Part shown: in pieces, positions 54,617 through 63,964 of the stretch
Numbering within the stretch: position 1 is the first letter of the stretch
How the letters are laid out: every line of letters starts with the position of its first letter
Assembly (NCBI RefSeq): GCF_001648595.1
Contig: NZ_LBAW01000015.1
Location: 53,217 to 117,216, forward strand
DNA from: Legionella bozemanae
GTDB taxonomy: Bacteria; Pseudomonadota; Gammaproteobacteria; Legionellales; Legionellaceae
Direction of reading: 5' to 3'
Length of the DNA: 64,000 nucleotides
Made by a program: the position numbers and the translations under genes
The notes under the pieces: model-generated
The model's input: only the letters and a program-made list of their open reading frames with translations
What the model was told of the DNA's origin: nothing
Databases searched by the model: none

Positions 54617-55510
54617 TCAAGAGCCACCGCTTTTGCCTTTAGGACTGACCTGAGACTTTGATTGTCCGGGCAGATAGTCTTCAATTAGGGTAAAATCTGC
54701 CAATTTAGAAACAATTACTTCTGAATTAATGAGGGAAGAATTTAAATATTTGTGGAGCAAATAGGCAGTTTGGGACACTAAACGATGAGACGACATCACT
54801 GAAAGATGACCGTGGCGATCTAAGATATTGAGTGAGTTTGGATACTTATCAACATATTCTTTAATATACCCAGATTCTCCTGGAACAATTGCATCTTCTG
54901 TTGCAATGAAAAAATGATAGGTACTTGCTGAGTTTTCGATTATTTTTCTTTTAAGCCGTATCAGAAATTCACTATCAATTTCCATTTCCTTGATTGAATC
55001 AGAAAACCATGACAAGGGTTTCATAGCCAGATAAGAACCATTAAATGGTGTACCTACTGTAATAATTAAAAGTACTTCAATACCGGCTAAGCGGGCCAAA
55101 AACTCTGCGAAATATGAGGCAACCAAACCACCACGAGAATGAGCAATTAAAATGACTCGTCGATGATGATTTGCTTTTATTTTATCCCTAAGTTGTTCCG
55201 CAAAAAACTCGATACTTTTTCCCTGATATCGTTGGGCAAAAGAAAGTAAATTTAAGGAAGAAATTTCATTAGGAAGTCCAGCTTGAATCAAGCGCTCGGC
55301 AACCCGTTGAAAAGCGGAGGATTGATCTGCTGTACCATGAATAAAATAAATTGCCGTCTCTGATTCTTGATTTTGCTCATTCGTATAGAAAGGATTCCGA
55401 TAGGTTTGATCCCCAGAGGGAGCCATTAACCAATAATAAGTATGAGCAAACATTCCTGTGGTGGAAATTGGTTGTTTTGTCTTTGCCGTATTGAGGGTTC
55501 GCTCCCACAT
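54617..55510 (-). CDS. Alpha/beta hydrolase, lipase-like
   Basis: 297 residues from the ATG at 55510, which has AAGGAG six bases upstream. An earlier start at 55534 lacks one. Fold markers: oxyanion IYFIHGTADQSSAF, nucleophile S125 in the LIAHSRGGLVASYF elbow (GxSxG as AHSRG), acid D206 in FIATEDAIVPGESG, and H235 in RHGHLSVMSS. This resembles PGAP1-like or triacylglycerol lipase esterases. No signal peptide, so it is cytosolic or translocated. The C-terminus is K/S/G-rich (SKSQVSPKGKSGGS). Confidence 0.85.
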   Translation of the reverse strand: MWERTLNTAKTKQPISTTGMFAHTYYWLMAPSGDQTYRNPFYTNEQNQESETAIYFIHGTADQSSAFQRVAERLIQAGLPNEISSLNLLSFAQRYQGKSIEFFAEQLRDKIKANHHRRVILIAHSRGGLVASYFAEFLARLAGIEVLLIITVGTPFNGSYLAMKPLSWFSDSIKEMEIDSEFLIRLKRKIIENSASTYHFFIATEDAIVPGESGYIKEYVDKYPNSLNILDRHGHLSVMSSHRLVSQTAYLLHKYLNSSLINSEVIVSKLADFTLIEDYLPGQSKSQVSPKGKSGGS

Positions 55511-56019
55511 AGTTAACTCCTTTTTCATTATCAAATTTCATGGAATATACTCTGACGTAAAAATGAAATAATATAAACTTATTGATAATTTAATAATACG
55601 AATGACTATAAAATTAGTCTTTTTAAGCGAAACACAAAACACGAAGTAATGCAATCATTCAATCCGTAACGGCTCCCATGTCCCGAAGAGCCGTCACTAT
55701 TTCATGATCTTTTTAGTTTTTAAAACAAACCTCTGGATACTGCGCATAAAGCGCAGTCCCCCCGAACAGGTATGAGGGAAAGATGTAATCAGCAAGCCCA
55801 TACCCCTTACCTCTATCTCTAGAAAGGCCACGCTTACTGTAAACCCAGTCGTTTCATATTGTTAACTTGGATAGTGCTGAGAAGAATCGTAATATGGAAT
55901 GAGTCTTTTCAAAACAAAAAAACCATTTTTTTGAATGTTTGTTTGAAGATTACCTATCCAGCAATAATCTAAAATAATGAGTATAATTAATAAATATTCA
56001 CTGCAACAAGGATGTTTTT
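55511..56019. other. Divergent intergenic region
   Basis: Holds a 7-bp inverted repeat ACGGCTC / GAGCCGT (55669-55675 and 55688-55694) and REP-like palindrome copy 6. A TATAAT at 55982 may serve the HerA-type gene at 56020. No gene is visible. Confidence 0.45.
55739..55757. repeat. REP-like palindrome, copy 6
   Basis: ACTGCGC / GCGCAGT, perfect 7-bp stem with ATAAA loop. Identical to copy 4 in stem and loop and likewise preceded by CTCTGGAT. Confidence 0.75.
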
Positions 56020-57516
56020 ATGTATGAAGATCTGACTGTTCCTTACCAAGCCCCCAAAGACATTGCTTCTTTACAGTTGGGAGGCATTCTTGCTGAGGAT
56101 AAGGTGTTAGAAAATGCCCCCGTTAATCTCGTACTCAAATCATTTAACCGTCATGGCTTGATTGCTGGAGCTACAGGTAGTGGAAAAACAAAAACCATAC
56201 AAGTGCTTTCCGAGCAATTGTCCTTAGCTGGGGTTCCTTGCCTGGTAATGGATATTAAAGGCGATGTCTCTGGTTTGGCAATGCCAGGAGAAGCCAATCC
56301 GGGTATTGAAAAGCGGTGTAAATCCTTACAATTACCATTTACTCCTCGCAGTTTCCCTGTAGAGTTATATACTCTAAGCAGCGTTCCTGGAGTTCCTTTA
56401 CGGGCAACTATTTCTGATTTTGGTGCTTTACTGTTTTCGAGGATGTTAGAAATCAACGAAACTCAGGCTGGTGTTGTTACTATTCTTTTTGAGTATGCTA
56501 AAGACAATGCGATGCCGCTCATTGATCTACATGATTTTAAAGCGTTGTTGCAATACGTACAAAGTAAAGAGGGTAATGCAGAAATTGAATCACAATATGG
56601 CAGCGTTGCTGCGACTTCTATTGGTTCCATTATGCGTAAAATTGTTGAATTGGAATCACAAGGTGGCAAAGATTTTTTTGGTGAACCCGCATTTAAAATT
56701 GAGGATTTATTACAATATAACGAAAACAACCAGGGAATTATTTCCATTATTCGTTTAATGGACATGCAAGATCGACCACAGTTGTTTTCAACATTTATGT
56801 TAAAGCTACTGACCGACATTTATCGTCAACTGCCTGAGTTGGGCGATCCCGATAAGCCAAAATTAGTTTTATTTATTGACGAAGCACATCTGATTTTCAA
56901 AAATGCCAATAAAGCCTTATTAAGTACACTAGATACTATTGTTAAATTAATTCGCTCTAAAGGCGTAGGTTTAATTTTTTGCACACAAACGCCTAACGAT
57001 ATTCCCGAGGCTGTTTTAGGGCAGCTCGGATTGAAAGTTCAGCATGCTTTGCGTGCATTTACTGCCAAAGATCGACAAGCAATGAAATTAGTCGCGCAAA
57101 ACTTTCCTCCATCAACCCACTATGATACAGAGAAAATGTTAACCTCTTTAGGCATTGGTGAGGCACTTTTGAGCGCTCTTGACGCGGAAGGAGAACCTAC
57201 CCCCTTAGTTCACTGTTTGATGAGGCCGCCAGAGTCAAGAATGGGTGTATTAACTGAGTCCGAAGTCCAGCAAATACTTAACAAATCTCATTTGTATCAA
57301 CGCTATTCTCGTCGGGAAAATCCACCCTCTGCTGCCGAAATGCTTGCTGCAAAAAAACAAAGCACGACAATGGAAGCTCCCACACCTTCACAAGAAAAAA
57401 CGACCCCATCCGAACCGTCTATATTCGTCACAATGAGTAAAAATACTCTGGTGCGGCAAGTCGTTCGCGATTTTTTCCGTTGGTTACTAAAAAGTTTGAC
57501 AAGCCGTAAACGCTAG
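56020..57516 (+). CDS. HerA/DUF853-type ATPase
   Basis: 498 residues. N-terminal LGGILAEDKVLENAPVNLVL, Walker A GATGSGKTKT (about 47-56), LVMDIKGDVSGLA, Walker B LVLFIDEAHLIF (about 284-295) and GVGLIFCTQTPNDIPEAVLG. This is the DUF853 branch of the HerA/VirD4-like P-loop ATPases, described as putative helicases or DNA pumps. The last 70 residues are low-complexity then basic. Preceded by AAGGATG. Monocistronic, with no NurA partner nearby. The cellular role is not established. Confidence 0.9.
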   Translation: MYEDLTVPYQAPKDIASLQLGGILAEDKVLENAPVNLVLKSFNRHGLIAGATGSGKTKTIQVLSEQLSLAGVPCLVMDIKGDVSGLAMPGEANPGIEKRCKSLQLPFTPRSFPVELYTLSSVPGVPLRATISDFGALLFSRMLEINETQAGVVTILFEYAKDNAMPLIDLHDFKALLQYVQSKEGNAEIESQYGSVAATSIGSIMRKIVELESQGGKDFFGEPAFKIEDLLQYNENNQGIISIIRLMDMQDRPQLFSTFMLKLLTDIYRQLPELGDPDKPKLVLFIDEAHLIFKNANKALLSTLDTIVKLIRSKGVGLIFCTQTPNDIPEAVLGQLGLKVQHALRAFTAKDRQAMKLVAQNFPPSTHYDTEKMLTSLGIGEALLSALDAEGEPTPLVHCLMRPPESRMGVLTESEVQQILNKSHLYQRYSRRENPPSAAEMLAAKKQSTTMEAPTPSQEKTTPSEPSIFVTMSKNTLVRQVVRDFFRWLLKSLTSRKR

Positions 57517-57711
57517 CATAAGGTCGACGATTTGTTGCGCTGACGTCATGTTGCAAATATAATTCCGCCTTCATACTGCAAGTTCAATGATGTGGGCTCG
57601 TGTCCGGGGTCAATGGGTATATGCATGCTCTTAAAAAGATTTACTTAACTTAAATTTGCTAAAAATGTATCATTAGTGAAAATTTAAACGAATCCTTTTA
57701 GGGGAAGTAAG

Positions 57712-58458
57712 ATGTCACTAGCAAAAATATATGCAGAAGAAGCTAAAGATTTCGAGCAAAGAGTGAAAAAAATATCAAAAACTGCAAAAAAAATTCTGTC
57801 AAAATATCCCCATGATTTTGATGAGGAACTCATAATCTTTGCAGTGCGGTCTATACTACGACACAACGAGATTGACGCCTATGAAAAAATTCCAGAGTCT
57901 CAATTGGCAGCAATGCTTAATGAAAAGACACTCTTTAATGCAATTCTTGCTTACTATTTTTCTGCACTTGATGAGCAACTTTTTCGGCAGAATAATTGGC
58001 TTCACAAAAATGATGTACCTACAGAAGAGGAAGACATTAATTTACGTACCAAATTTTTAGGCGAACTGTATGTCATTCGAGAGAAAAAATTTGAGGGGCA
58101 CTCTATTGAGGAAGCAATTCGATTTAAGTTAGAACAAACCAAAGAATTAAGTGATGTAATAACAAAAACAGATATAGAACACCTCAAAGATCATCATACG
58201 CTAAACATCCTAGAAGTTATTTCCAGCTTACTAAAATTATTTGGTATGGCCATCTTTTCTCCACTTTATTTCGATCCCATCATTTCAAATAAATGCGCTA
58301 TGGGAAATACATTTGCTACTCTTTGGTCGGGTAAATCATTAAACACAGTTCACATGGAGCATTTGAAGGCTAAATCAGAACAACTAGAACACGCGTGTAA
58401 AATTGTGAGTGAGGCTTTAGCAACTTCGCAAGATGGCCTCAAAACCGAAATAACATAA
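57712..58458 (+). CDS. Orphan helical protein
   Basis: 248 residues, strongly helical, charged, no signal peptide. Starts MSLAKIYAEEAKDFEQRVKK. One moderately hydrophobic stretch (EVISSLLKLFGMAIFSPLYF) at about 164-183 might touch a membrane. No family recognised. AGGGGAAGTAAG precedes the ATG. A GC-rich palindrome at 58528 follows and may end the transcript. Confidence 0.7.
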   Translation: MSLAKIYAEEAKDFEQRVKKISKTAKKILSKYPHDFDEELIIFAVRSILRHNEIDAYEKIPESQLAAMLNEKTLFNAILAYYFSALDEQLFRQNNWLHKNDVPTEEEDINLRTKFLGELYVIREKKFEGHSIEEAIRFKLEQTKELSDVITKTDIEHLKDHHTLNILEVISSLLKLFGMAIFSPLYFDPIISNKCAMGNTFATLWSGKSLNTVHMEHLKAKSEQLEHACKIVSEALATSQDGLKTEIT

Positions 58459-58527
58459 GTACAACATAAACTTATTTAAGATTCTTTAGATGTCGCGGAC
58501 AAGGCCTGAGCAATCCACGCGAAATTT

Positions 58528-58566
58528 CCCCCTACGTATCGCGCTTTATGCACGGCACGTAGGGGG
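58528..58566. repeat. REP-like palindrome, copy 7, with perfect outer stem
   Basis: CCCCCTACGT (58528-58537) pairs perfectly with ACGTAGGGGG (58557-58566). The inner part (ATCGCGCTTTATGCACGGC) is a decayed version of the family stem. Preceded by a CCTGAG...CCACGCGAAATTT module (58505-58527). May act as terminator of the gene ending at 58458. Confidence 0.75.
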
Positions 58567-58643
58567 TTGAGTATAGGAGTAACCGTCTACATGTCTCACT
58601 GAACACGATTAGAAATGGATTAACTTTCGCTGTAGTGATACAT

Positions 58644-58784
58644 TCATTTTTCATTCCAATGGGGTTTGCGCTTTTCAATAAATACTGTAAATCCTTCTTG
58701 AGCATCAAGCATTATCCCATTAAGTGACATGATTTCCCGCGCATAATCATAAGCAGCTTTATTTCTTACTTCGGATGCAATACA
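58644..58784 (-). pseudogene. C-terminal remnant of enoyl-CoA hydratase
   Basis: A 46-codon frame reads ASEVRNKAAYDYAREIMS, then DAQEGFTVFIEKRKPHWNEK and stop. The DAQEG...FIEKRKPxW ending is the hallmark of enoyl-CoA hydratase/isomerase C-termini. No start or catalytic core is present. It overlaps the 3' end of the 626-residue gene on the same strand in another frame, so that gene probably interrupted or replaced the rest. Confidence 0.7.
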
Positions 58785-60646
58785 GAAAAATAAAAACTAT
58801 TCGCTATATGATGCTCCGTAGCTCTCTCTAGATGATGTTCACTTGTATACTGAGCAATTTTCATCATTGCTTCATTTTGTATGGCAGCCATTTTTCGATG
58901 TGTCGTTTTTTCGAAAGTTTGAAGTTTTTCTGGCTCTAGCTTAGGAAAAAAAAGCCCCTGTCTTTGTCCTAATGCCAAGATTTTTGCAGCTTTTCGGATT
59001 GCTACAAAATCCTGAGCACCTTCATCTATCACCTTAGGTAATGAAGGCGAGCAAGGGGAACCTCCTAAATTCTCTGCTAAGACTATAGAATTAATCGGAT
59101 CGCTGATTATGCTATCAAAATTTAATTGATCCAATTGATTACTGTTCGCCAAACATCGTGCAGCACTAGCCAGCGTTTTAACATATTTCAACTTGTGTAT
59201 TAACTTATCAAGATTATATATATCTAAGAGATTCGCTGCCTTCATCATTTCGAATAATTTAAGCAAGGAGTCATCCGTTAATTCGGCTTTACACACTGCG
59301 GCAACAACCATATCCGTAGACAGTTTAATTCTTCCTTTACTCACTTCAGATTTATTATTCAAATTATGTATCAGCGAATTTGCTTGTAAGTACTCAATAA
59401 CATTTGCTGCCTTGTCTGCACTATGAGGGTATTGATCTAATCCGTCATACGCTGCATTAACAGAGCAGTCGAGGCGGCTCAATTGAATCATCGCCTGTGC
59501 TAATCCAAAAGCATGTTCAGGATGAGAACAAATAACATCCGTTGTTTGATTATTGAAAAGTGTCGCCTTTTTAAGCGCTACTACTGCTTCAGCAACGCGA
59601 TCAGGATAATTAGTGGCAAAAGCCAAATTTAACACATCCTCTTCCAGGTTCTCTTGATTTAAGAGAGTCACCGCATTGACTAATGCCATACTCTCATTAG
59701 AGCGAACAAATAGTGTTTCTAAAATCAAGGGAAGTAGTTCAGGATTGATAGTCATTTCCTTTAGCTTACCCGTGGCACATTCTATATCGAATCCCTTTCT
59801 ATCGACACTTAAAATATAGGTCAAATAAGGCTGTGGATCCCAACCAGCGCTTTTAAAATTCTTGATAATTTCTTCGGCAAAAGAACACTTATCGAGTATG
59901 CCATCAACAACAAACAACTTATTCAAGCTATCTTGCGTATGAGGAAGAAGTTCTAACAACTTATAAAAATGATAAGGATTTTGTAATTTCAGAATATTGA
60001 TCACATTATCAAGATTGAATAATTGCGGGTTAATCCTGAATAATGTTTCCAATGCCTGCTTCTTGCTAAAAAGCTGTTTCACGTCAATTAATAGTGGGAC
60101 CACATCATCTGTATTTATGCCGTAACGATTAAGAGCACCCAGTGTTTCAAAATAAAGAAAAGCATCCTCGGCGAATGCTAATTGCCTAAAATATTTGAAT
60201 ATCTCTACTAATTGTTCTGGTTCTGACATCATTTCTGCTGCATGCAGAACGATTGTCATGATAGATGGAGAAAGTTTTTTGCTAATAGAAGCCAACAATG
60301 GTGCTAACTCTTTGGCATGCTTGGCATTTTTCTTCAAAAACACCACATGCTCTACTGACAGTTGTTTCTGATTATTTAAACAATCTAATGCTTCATAACC
60401 ACCAAAATAATTAACAAGCATTCTAAAGATACGGCTGCTCTCTGAATCTCCATCTCTATCCTTCTTACCAATCAAAATAGTGACTAATTCTAAAAGTAAC
60501 GATGGAGATAAGGTATCAATACCTTCAAGTTTGTTATTACAAAATTCACGTAACTCTTTAATATGCGGCTCATCCTTAAGCGTCCTAAAATATCCTTTGT
60601 TTTGATCATATAACTTAATTTGCTTTTGTATAATTTTTGCCTTCAT
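58766..60646 (-). CDS. Large orphan helical-repeat protein, candidate effector
   Basis: 626 residues, no signal peptide or membrane segment. Almost entirely helical with recurring units of about 35-40 residues suggestive of an alpha-solenoid (for example ALDCLNNQKQLSVEHVVFLK and IINVLKLQNPYHFYKLLELL-type blocks). No catalytic motif recognised. AAGGATTAGTCA precedes the ATG. The last 6 codons overlap an enoyl-CoA hydratase remnant, so its end lies at a recombination junction. Size, solitary context and fold suit a Legionella effector. This is inference. Confidence 0.75.
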   Translation of the reverse strand: MKAKIIQKQIKLYDQNKGYFRTLKDEPHIKELREFCNNKLEGIDTLSPSLLLELVTILIGKKDRDGDSESSRIFRMLVNYFGGYEALDCLNNQKQLSVEHVVFLKKNAKHAKELAPLLASISKKLSPSIMTIVLHAAEMMSEPEQLVEIFKYFRQLAFAEDAFLYFETLGALNRYGINTDDVVPLLIDVKQLFSKKQALETLFRINPQLFNLDNVINILKLQNPYHFYKLLELLPHTQDSLNKLFVVDGILDKCSFAEEIIKNFKSAGWDPQPYLTYILSVDRKGFDIECATGKLKEMTINPELLPLILETLFVRSNESMALVNAVTLLNQENLEEDVLNLAFATNYPDRVAEAVVALKKATLFNNQTTDVICSHPEHAFGLAQAMIQLSRLDCSVNAAYDGLDQYPHSADKAANVIEYLQANSLIHNLNNKSEVSKGRIKLSTDMVVAAVCKAELTDDSLLKLFEMMKAANLLDIYNLDKLIHKLKYVKTLASAARCLANSNQLDQLNFDSIISDPINSIVLAENLGGSPCSPSLPKVIDEGAQDFVAIRKAAKILALGQRQGLFFPKLEPEKLQTFEKTTHRKMAAIQNEAMMKIAQYTSEHHLERATEHHIANSFYFSVLHPK

Positions 60647-60848
60647 TGACTAATCCTTTTGTTGTTACTCCTATTTTGCCTTCGACACATAATACTGCAG
60701 CAATAAATAAATAAACAGGCAGAACAACAAATCAGATTTGAGAAATAAATGGATAAATATTTGCAAACGGTGGATAAACTTTATCTCGTAGCTTACAACT
60801 AAATCGTGGGACCACCACTTCAAGGCTCATACAAAAATTCACCACAAG

Positions 60849-60884
60849 TAACTTAATAAGATCAATATCTTTTATATTAAGTTA
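60849..60884. terminator. AT-rich inverted repeat downstream of the EamA gene
   Basis: TAACTTAATA / TATTAAGTTA, a perfect 10-bp stem with a 16-base loop. A possible terminator for the minus-strand EamA gene. Being AT-rich it could also be chance. Confidence 0.3.
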
Positions 60885-60914
60885 GACTCTTAATGAGCCA
60901 ATATCTTTAAGTTT

Positions 60915-61340
60915 TTATGCCAAGCTGATGACCAAAACACCGATGAAAATTAAAAGTCCACCCACAATGACTGAAAAATTCACGTGCGCTTGATTAAATA
61001 AAAACCAAGTAAAAATAATGGTAAATATGGGATAAGTTAATTCGACAATACCTGCAATCGTAGCATTTTTAAGATTAATGGAAGCTGCGATGAAATAACT
61101 GGCGATGAGTACAATGGCAATCTCGACGATTGTTAATAACAGTAGGCCAGAATCAGTGGTTAATATTTCAACGTCTCTTTTCATGGTGGTAAAAAAAGAA
61201 ATGCAGGTAAACAATATAGCCCCAATTATCATTTCCAATGCCAATAATGTACTCGGTGAAATACTGTGTAATATTTTTTCAGCCAACGCGTAATTAAATC
61301 CCCATAAGATGGCGGCAAGAATAGCAAAAGTGAACCACAT
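60915..61340 (-). CDS. Single-domain EamA/DMT-family membrane protein
   Basis: 141 residues, the length of one EamA repeat rather than the usual ten-helix two-repeat form. Four or five membrane segments: FAILAAILWGFNYALAEK, ALEMIIGAILFTCISFF, LLTIVEIAIVLIASYFI, TYPIFTIIFTWFLF and GGLLIFIGVLVISLA. It probably works as a dimer, as in small drug/metabolite exporters. Substrate unknown. GGGAGTAAG before the ATG. Confidence 0.85.
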   Translation of the reverse strand: MWFTFAILAAILWGFNYALAEKILHSISPSTLLALEMIIGAILFTCISFFTTMKRDVEILTTDSGLLLLTIVEIAIVLIASYFIAASINLKNATIAGIVELTYPIFTIIFTWFLFNQAHVNFSVIVGGLLIFIGVLVISLA

Positions 61341-61576
61341 GACTTACTCCCGGGAAACAGACGTTTTTTGATTTTTTCTATTTTGAAACCAAGCCAGGCC
61401 CTCTAAAAACAAGGAATGGCGGCTAAAATAATCTGGGTATTATAACATCAAATAGATAAAAAATCAATCACTTATTGAACACTACGATGCGCATGAGCTT
61501 CTTGCGTGTCCTAATAAATTAAGAAATCAGCTAAGATAGGAATAACCACCTAAAGTGAAATAGCAGAGAAAAGATC

Positions 61577-62089
61577 ATGAGTCACGATTTAAAAATTAGA
61601 TTTGCAACAGCATCCGATGCACCCTTAATTTTACAATTTATTAAAGAATTAGCGGAGTATGAGCGATTACTGCATGAGGTAGTTGCTACCGAAGAACAAT
61701 TGTTGAAGACCCTATTTGGCTCTAAAGCTTATGGTGAAGTAATTATCGGCTATCTCGATAAAAAACCAGTTAGTTTTGCTTTATTTTTTCACAACTATTC
61801 AACATTTTTAGCAAAACCAGGCCTTTATTTGGAGGATTTATATGTGAAGCCCGAAGCACGTGGTCAGGGAATAGGACAAATTATGTTGGCCTTTCTCGCT
61901 AAGTTAGCTAAGGATAGAGACTGTGGGCGTTTTGAATGGTGGGTATTGGATTGGAATGAAACTGCGATTAAATTTTATGAAAAGCTTGGTGCAAAACCAA
62001 TGGACGAATGGACAGTACATCGAGTTAGCGGCCAGGCATTGGATGAATTAGCAGCCAGCTATACTGAATTGGCTCCGATGCAATGCTAA
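61577..62089 (+). CDS. GNAT-family N-acetyltransferase (diamine acetyltransferase-like)
   Basis: 170 residues, complete. Opening IRFATASDAPLILQFIKELA and then YERL, with GLYLEDLYVKPEARGQGIGQ as the acetyl-CoA loop (RGQGIG). FEWWVLDWNETAIKFYEKLG is the C-terminal strand set. This pattern matches the spermidine/spermine and thialysine acetyltransferase group. An apparent broken relative is at 49903. Monocistronic. Confidence 0.92.
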   Translation: MSHDLKIRFATASDAPLILQFIKELAEYERLLHEVVATEEQLLKTLFGSKAYGEVIIGYLDKKPVSFALFFHNYSTFLAKPGLYLEDLYVKPEARGQGIGQIMLAFLAKLAKDRDCGRFEWWVLDWNETAIKFYEKLGAKPMDEWTVHRVSGQALDELAASYTELAPMQC

Positions 62090-62265
62090 CTCCCTACCCA
62101 AAAACTTAGCAAAGCGGCTCTAACCCCGCTATAGTATTGCGGTGCTCGTTAATTCATGAAAAAATTTTCTACAGGTCAATAAAAATCCACCTTCATACGC
62201 ATTGAATATTTTATTCTATTCAAGTAAATTGCCGTAACTCATTGAGCTAAGGCTTAGCAAGAATT

Positions 62266-63438
62266 ATGCATCAAATTATTCAGGCTCTTTTTTTTATTGG
62301 ATTTTTTGCTATAGCATTCATTATAGCATTACCTTGTAAGCGTCTCTTCAATATAAGTGATGCTAAAGATCATCGATATCAGCATTTAGATGGTGTAAGA
62401 GGGTTAGCTGCATTGGGTGTTGTAGCGTGTCACGTGAATCATCATTTACTTGCTTATTTTGGTATCACCGGCACCCCCATAATTGGAAATCGCATAGGGT
62501 TTATTAGTGTACAGTTATTTTTTGCTTTAACTGCCTACTTATTTACTAAAAAAGCTTTAGAAAATAAACTTAACCCCGCTTCTTTTTATATGGCCAGGGT
62601 AAGGCGAATAGTTCCTCTTTACCTTTTTGTTGCCTCAATAACTATTCTTGTATGTTTTTACCTCTCCGTAAAAACATCGAATGACTTCTCTCTTCATTTT
62701 CAAGGAATTATCGATATATTTTCATATGGCTTTTTAGGTGATGGAGTACTCTATTTTGGTAGTATCAATGCCTTGTCCTTTATTGGTATTGCATGGACTT
62801 TAAGTTATGAATGGAAATTTTATTTAGTCCTACCCCCTTTATATTTTCTATATCGCCAGTCCACATTCATGGCGATTACAATCGTTTTATCTGTTCTTCT
62901 AGTAGCTTCTCGTGATTTATACTCTTTAGGCAATGCGTCATGGCCGTTTTTTATCATTGGAAGTTTTGGCGCATGGTTAATGTATCATTATCCAAGCTTA
63001 CAGGATTCAAAGATAAAACCCTTTTTGGGGGCTATGGCTTTATTAGCGCTTCTCTTATCTCTCATAACATCCGGCCAATTCGATTTCAAACACTTTTTTC
63101 TAGCAGGTGTTTTATTTCTCAGCATTCTTATAGCAGAACCTAAAATATTAACTTATAAACCCTTACTCTTTCTTGGCCGGATAAGCTACAGTATTTATCT
63201 TCTTCAATACCTTGTAGTATTCCCTGTTGCACTATTTGCCTCAATGCACCCTATGGCACTACTCGCCCATCCAATACAAAAATTCATGACTTGTTTTAGC
63301 GTTGGCATCATATTAATTCCGGCAGCGACCTTTACTTATAAATTTATCGAATTGCCTGGGATGGAAGGGACCTTTTGGAGCCAATTTACTTTTATAAAAA
63401 ATTTAGTACGGAGAAGACATAAGTTGCTCACCGAATAA
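62266..63438 (+). CDS. Acyltransferase 3 (OafA-like) membrane protein
   Basis: 390 residues with about ten membrane segments. The AT3 signature is at the start: HLDGVRGLAALGVVACHVNH, with the catalytic-type histidine, then FISVQLFFALTAYLFTKKAL and YMARVRRIVPLY. WTLSYEWKFYLVLP is in the middle, and SYSIYLLQYLVV late. It O-acylates a surface polysaccharide, LPS or similar acceptor at the inner membrane. No adjacent glycan genes. It abuts a convergent miniprotein frame. Confidence 0.9.
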   Translation: MHQIIQALFFIGFFAIAFIIALPCKRLFNISDAKDHRYQHLDGVRGLAALGVVACHVNHHLLAYFGITGTPIIGNRIGFISVQLFFALTAYLFTKKALENKLNPASFYMARVRRIVPLYLFVASITILVCFYLSVKTSNDFSLHFQGIIDIFSYGFLGDGVLYFGSINALSFIGIAWTLSYEWKFYLVLPPLYFLYRQSTFMAITIVLSVLLVASRDLYSLGNASWPFFIIGSFGAWLMYHYPSLQDSKIKPFLGAMALLALLLSLITSGQFDFKHFFLAGVLFLSILIAEPKILTYKPLLFLGRISYSIYLLQYLVVFPVALFASMHPMALLAHPIQKFMTCFSVGIILIPAATFTYKFIELPGMEGTFWSQFTFIKNLVRRRHKLLTE

Positions 63439-63546
63439 TTAAGAGGTAGCAGGAATCAGGAGCTTTTTTAAAGCCATCAAGATGACAAATAACAAACCCA
63501 TTATGATTAAAAATAAATTTGATCCTATCTGAACGGACTTTTTCAT
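63439..63546 (-). CDS. Possible 35-residue single-span membrane miniprotein
   Basis: Frame MKKSVQIGSNLFLIIMGLLF then VILMALKKLLIPATS: a basic start, one transmembrane helix and a basic end. AGGG lies 9 bases before the ATG. It is directly convergent with the acyltransferase stop. Plausible but too short to be certain. Confidence 0.45.
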   Translation of the reverse strand: MKKSVQIGSNLFLIIMGLLFVILMALKKLLIPATS

Positions 63547-63694
63547 TAATCGTTACCCTGTCTCAATGTAATCAATTTTAGACTAAGAGTAATAACATAG
63601 AAAGTTACATTTAATAAGTAGGCTGTATGTGACAATTCATTCCCACATACCATCTACCGCCATCCCCACCGTAAGCGTTCATGCCCCATTCACC

Positions 63695-63813
63695 GAACAG
63701 CTGCATTTGGCGCATCTTGCGCGAAAATAATGCTTCGGAAGCCTCACATACTGATGTATGCTACGTTTCCTCAGCATCATTTTCGCGCAACCTGCGCTCA
63801 AATCCAACCGTTC
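63695..63813. repeat. About 119-bp imperfect palindrome
   Basis: The arms GCGCATCTTGCGCGAAAATA and (reverse complement of the far arm) GCGCAGGTTGCGCGAAAATG run through ATGCT and GGAA blocks to a CATAC-TGAT-GTATG centre near 63753. Pairing extends outward to GAACAGCTG / CCAACCGTTC. It could be a MITE-like element or a strong RNA hairpin. Confidence 0.75.
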
Positions 63814-63943
63814 ACCAAGATTCAAACATACTCCCTGAATAGCTACTCCCCACCACCTACGTACTGTGACTGGTTCCTGAGAGAACCACGCGAAACCAGA
63901 ATGTAACTTTATGTTTTTAAATGAAATAGGCTCAACTTTCTAC

Positions 63944-63964
63944 GTACCGCGCTTTATGCCTGTA
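63944..63964. repeat. REP-like palindrome, copy 8, degenerate
   Basis: GTACCGCGCTTTATGCCTGTAC keeps the left stem of the family and only the outer GTAC of the right. Preceded by TTTCTAC as in copy 3 (CCCTAC). Confidence 0.55.

Noticed and set aside
53580..57535. Short direct match TAAGGTCGACGA after two genes (near 53582 and 57523)
   Set aside because: A 12-base match without further flanking similarity; not enough to call an attachment site or repeat.
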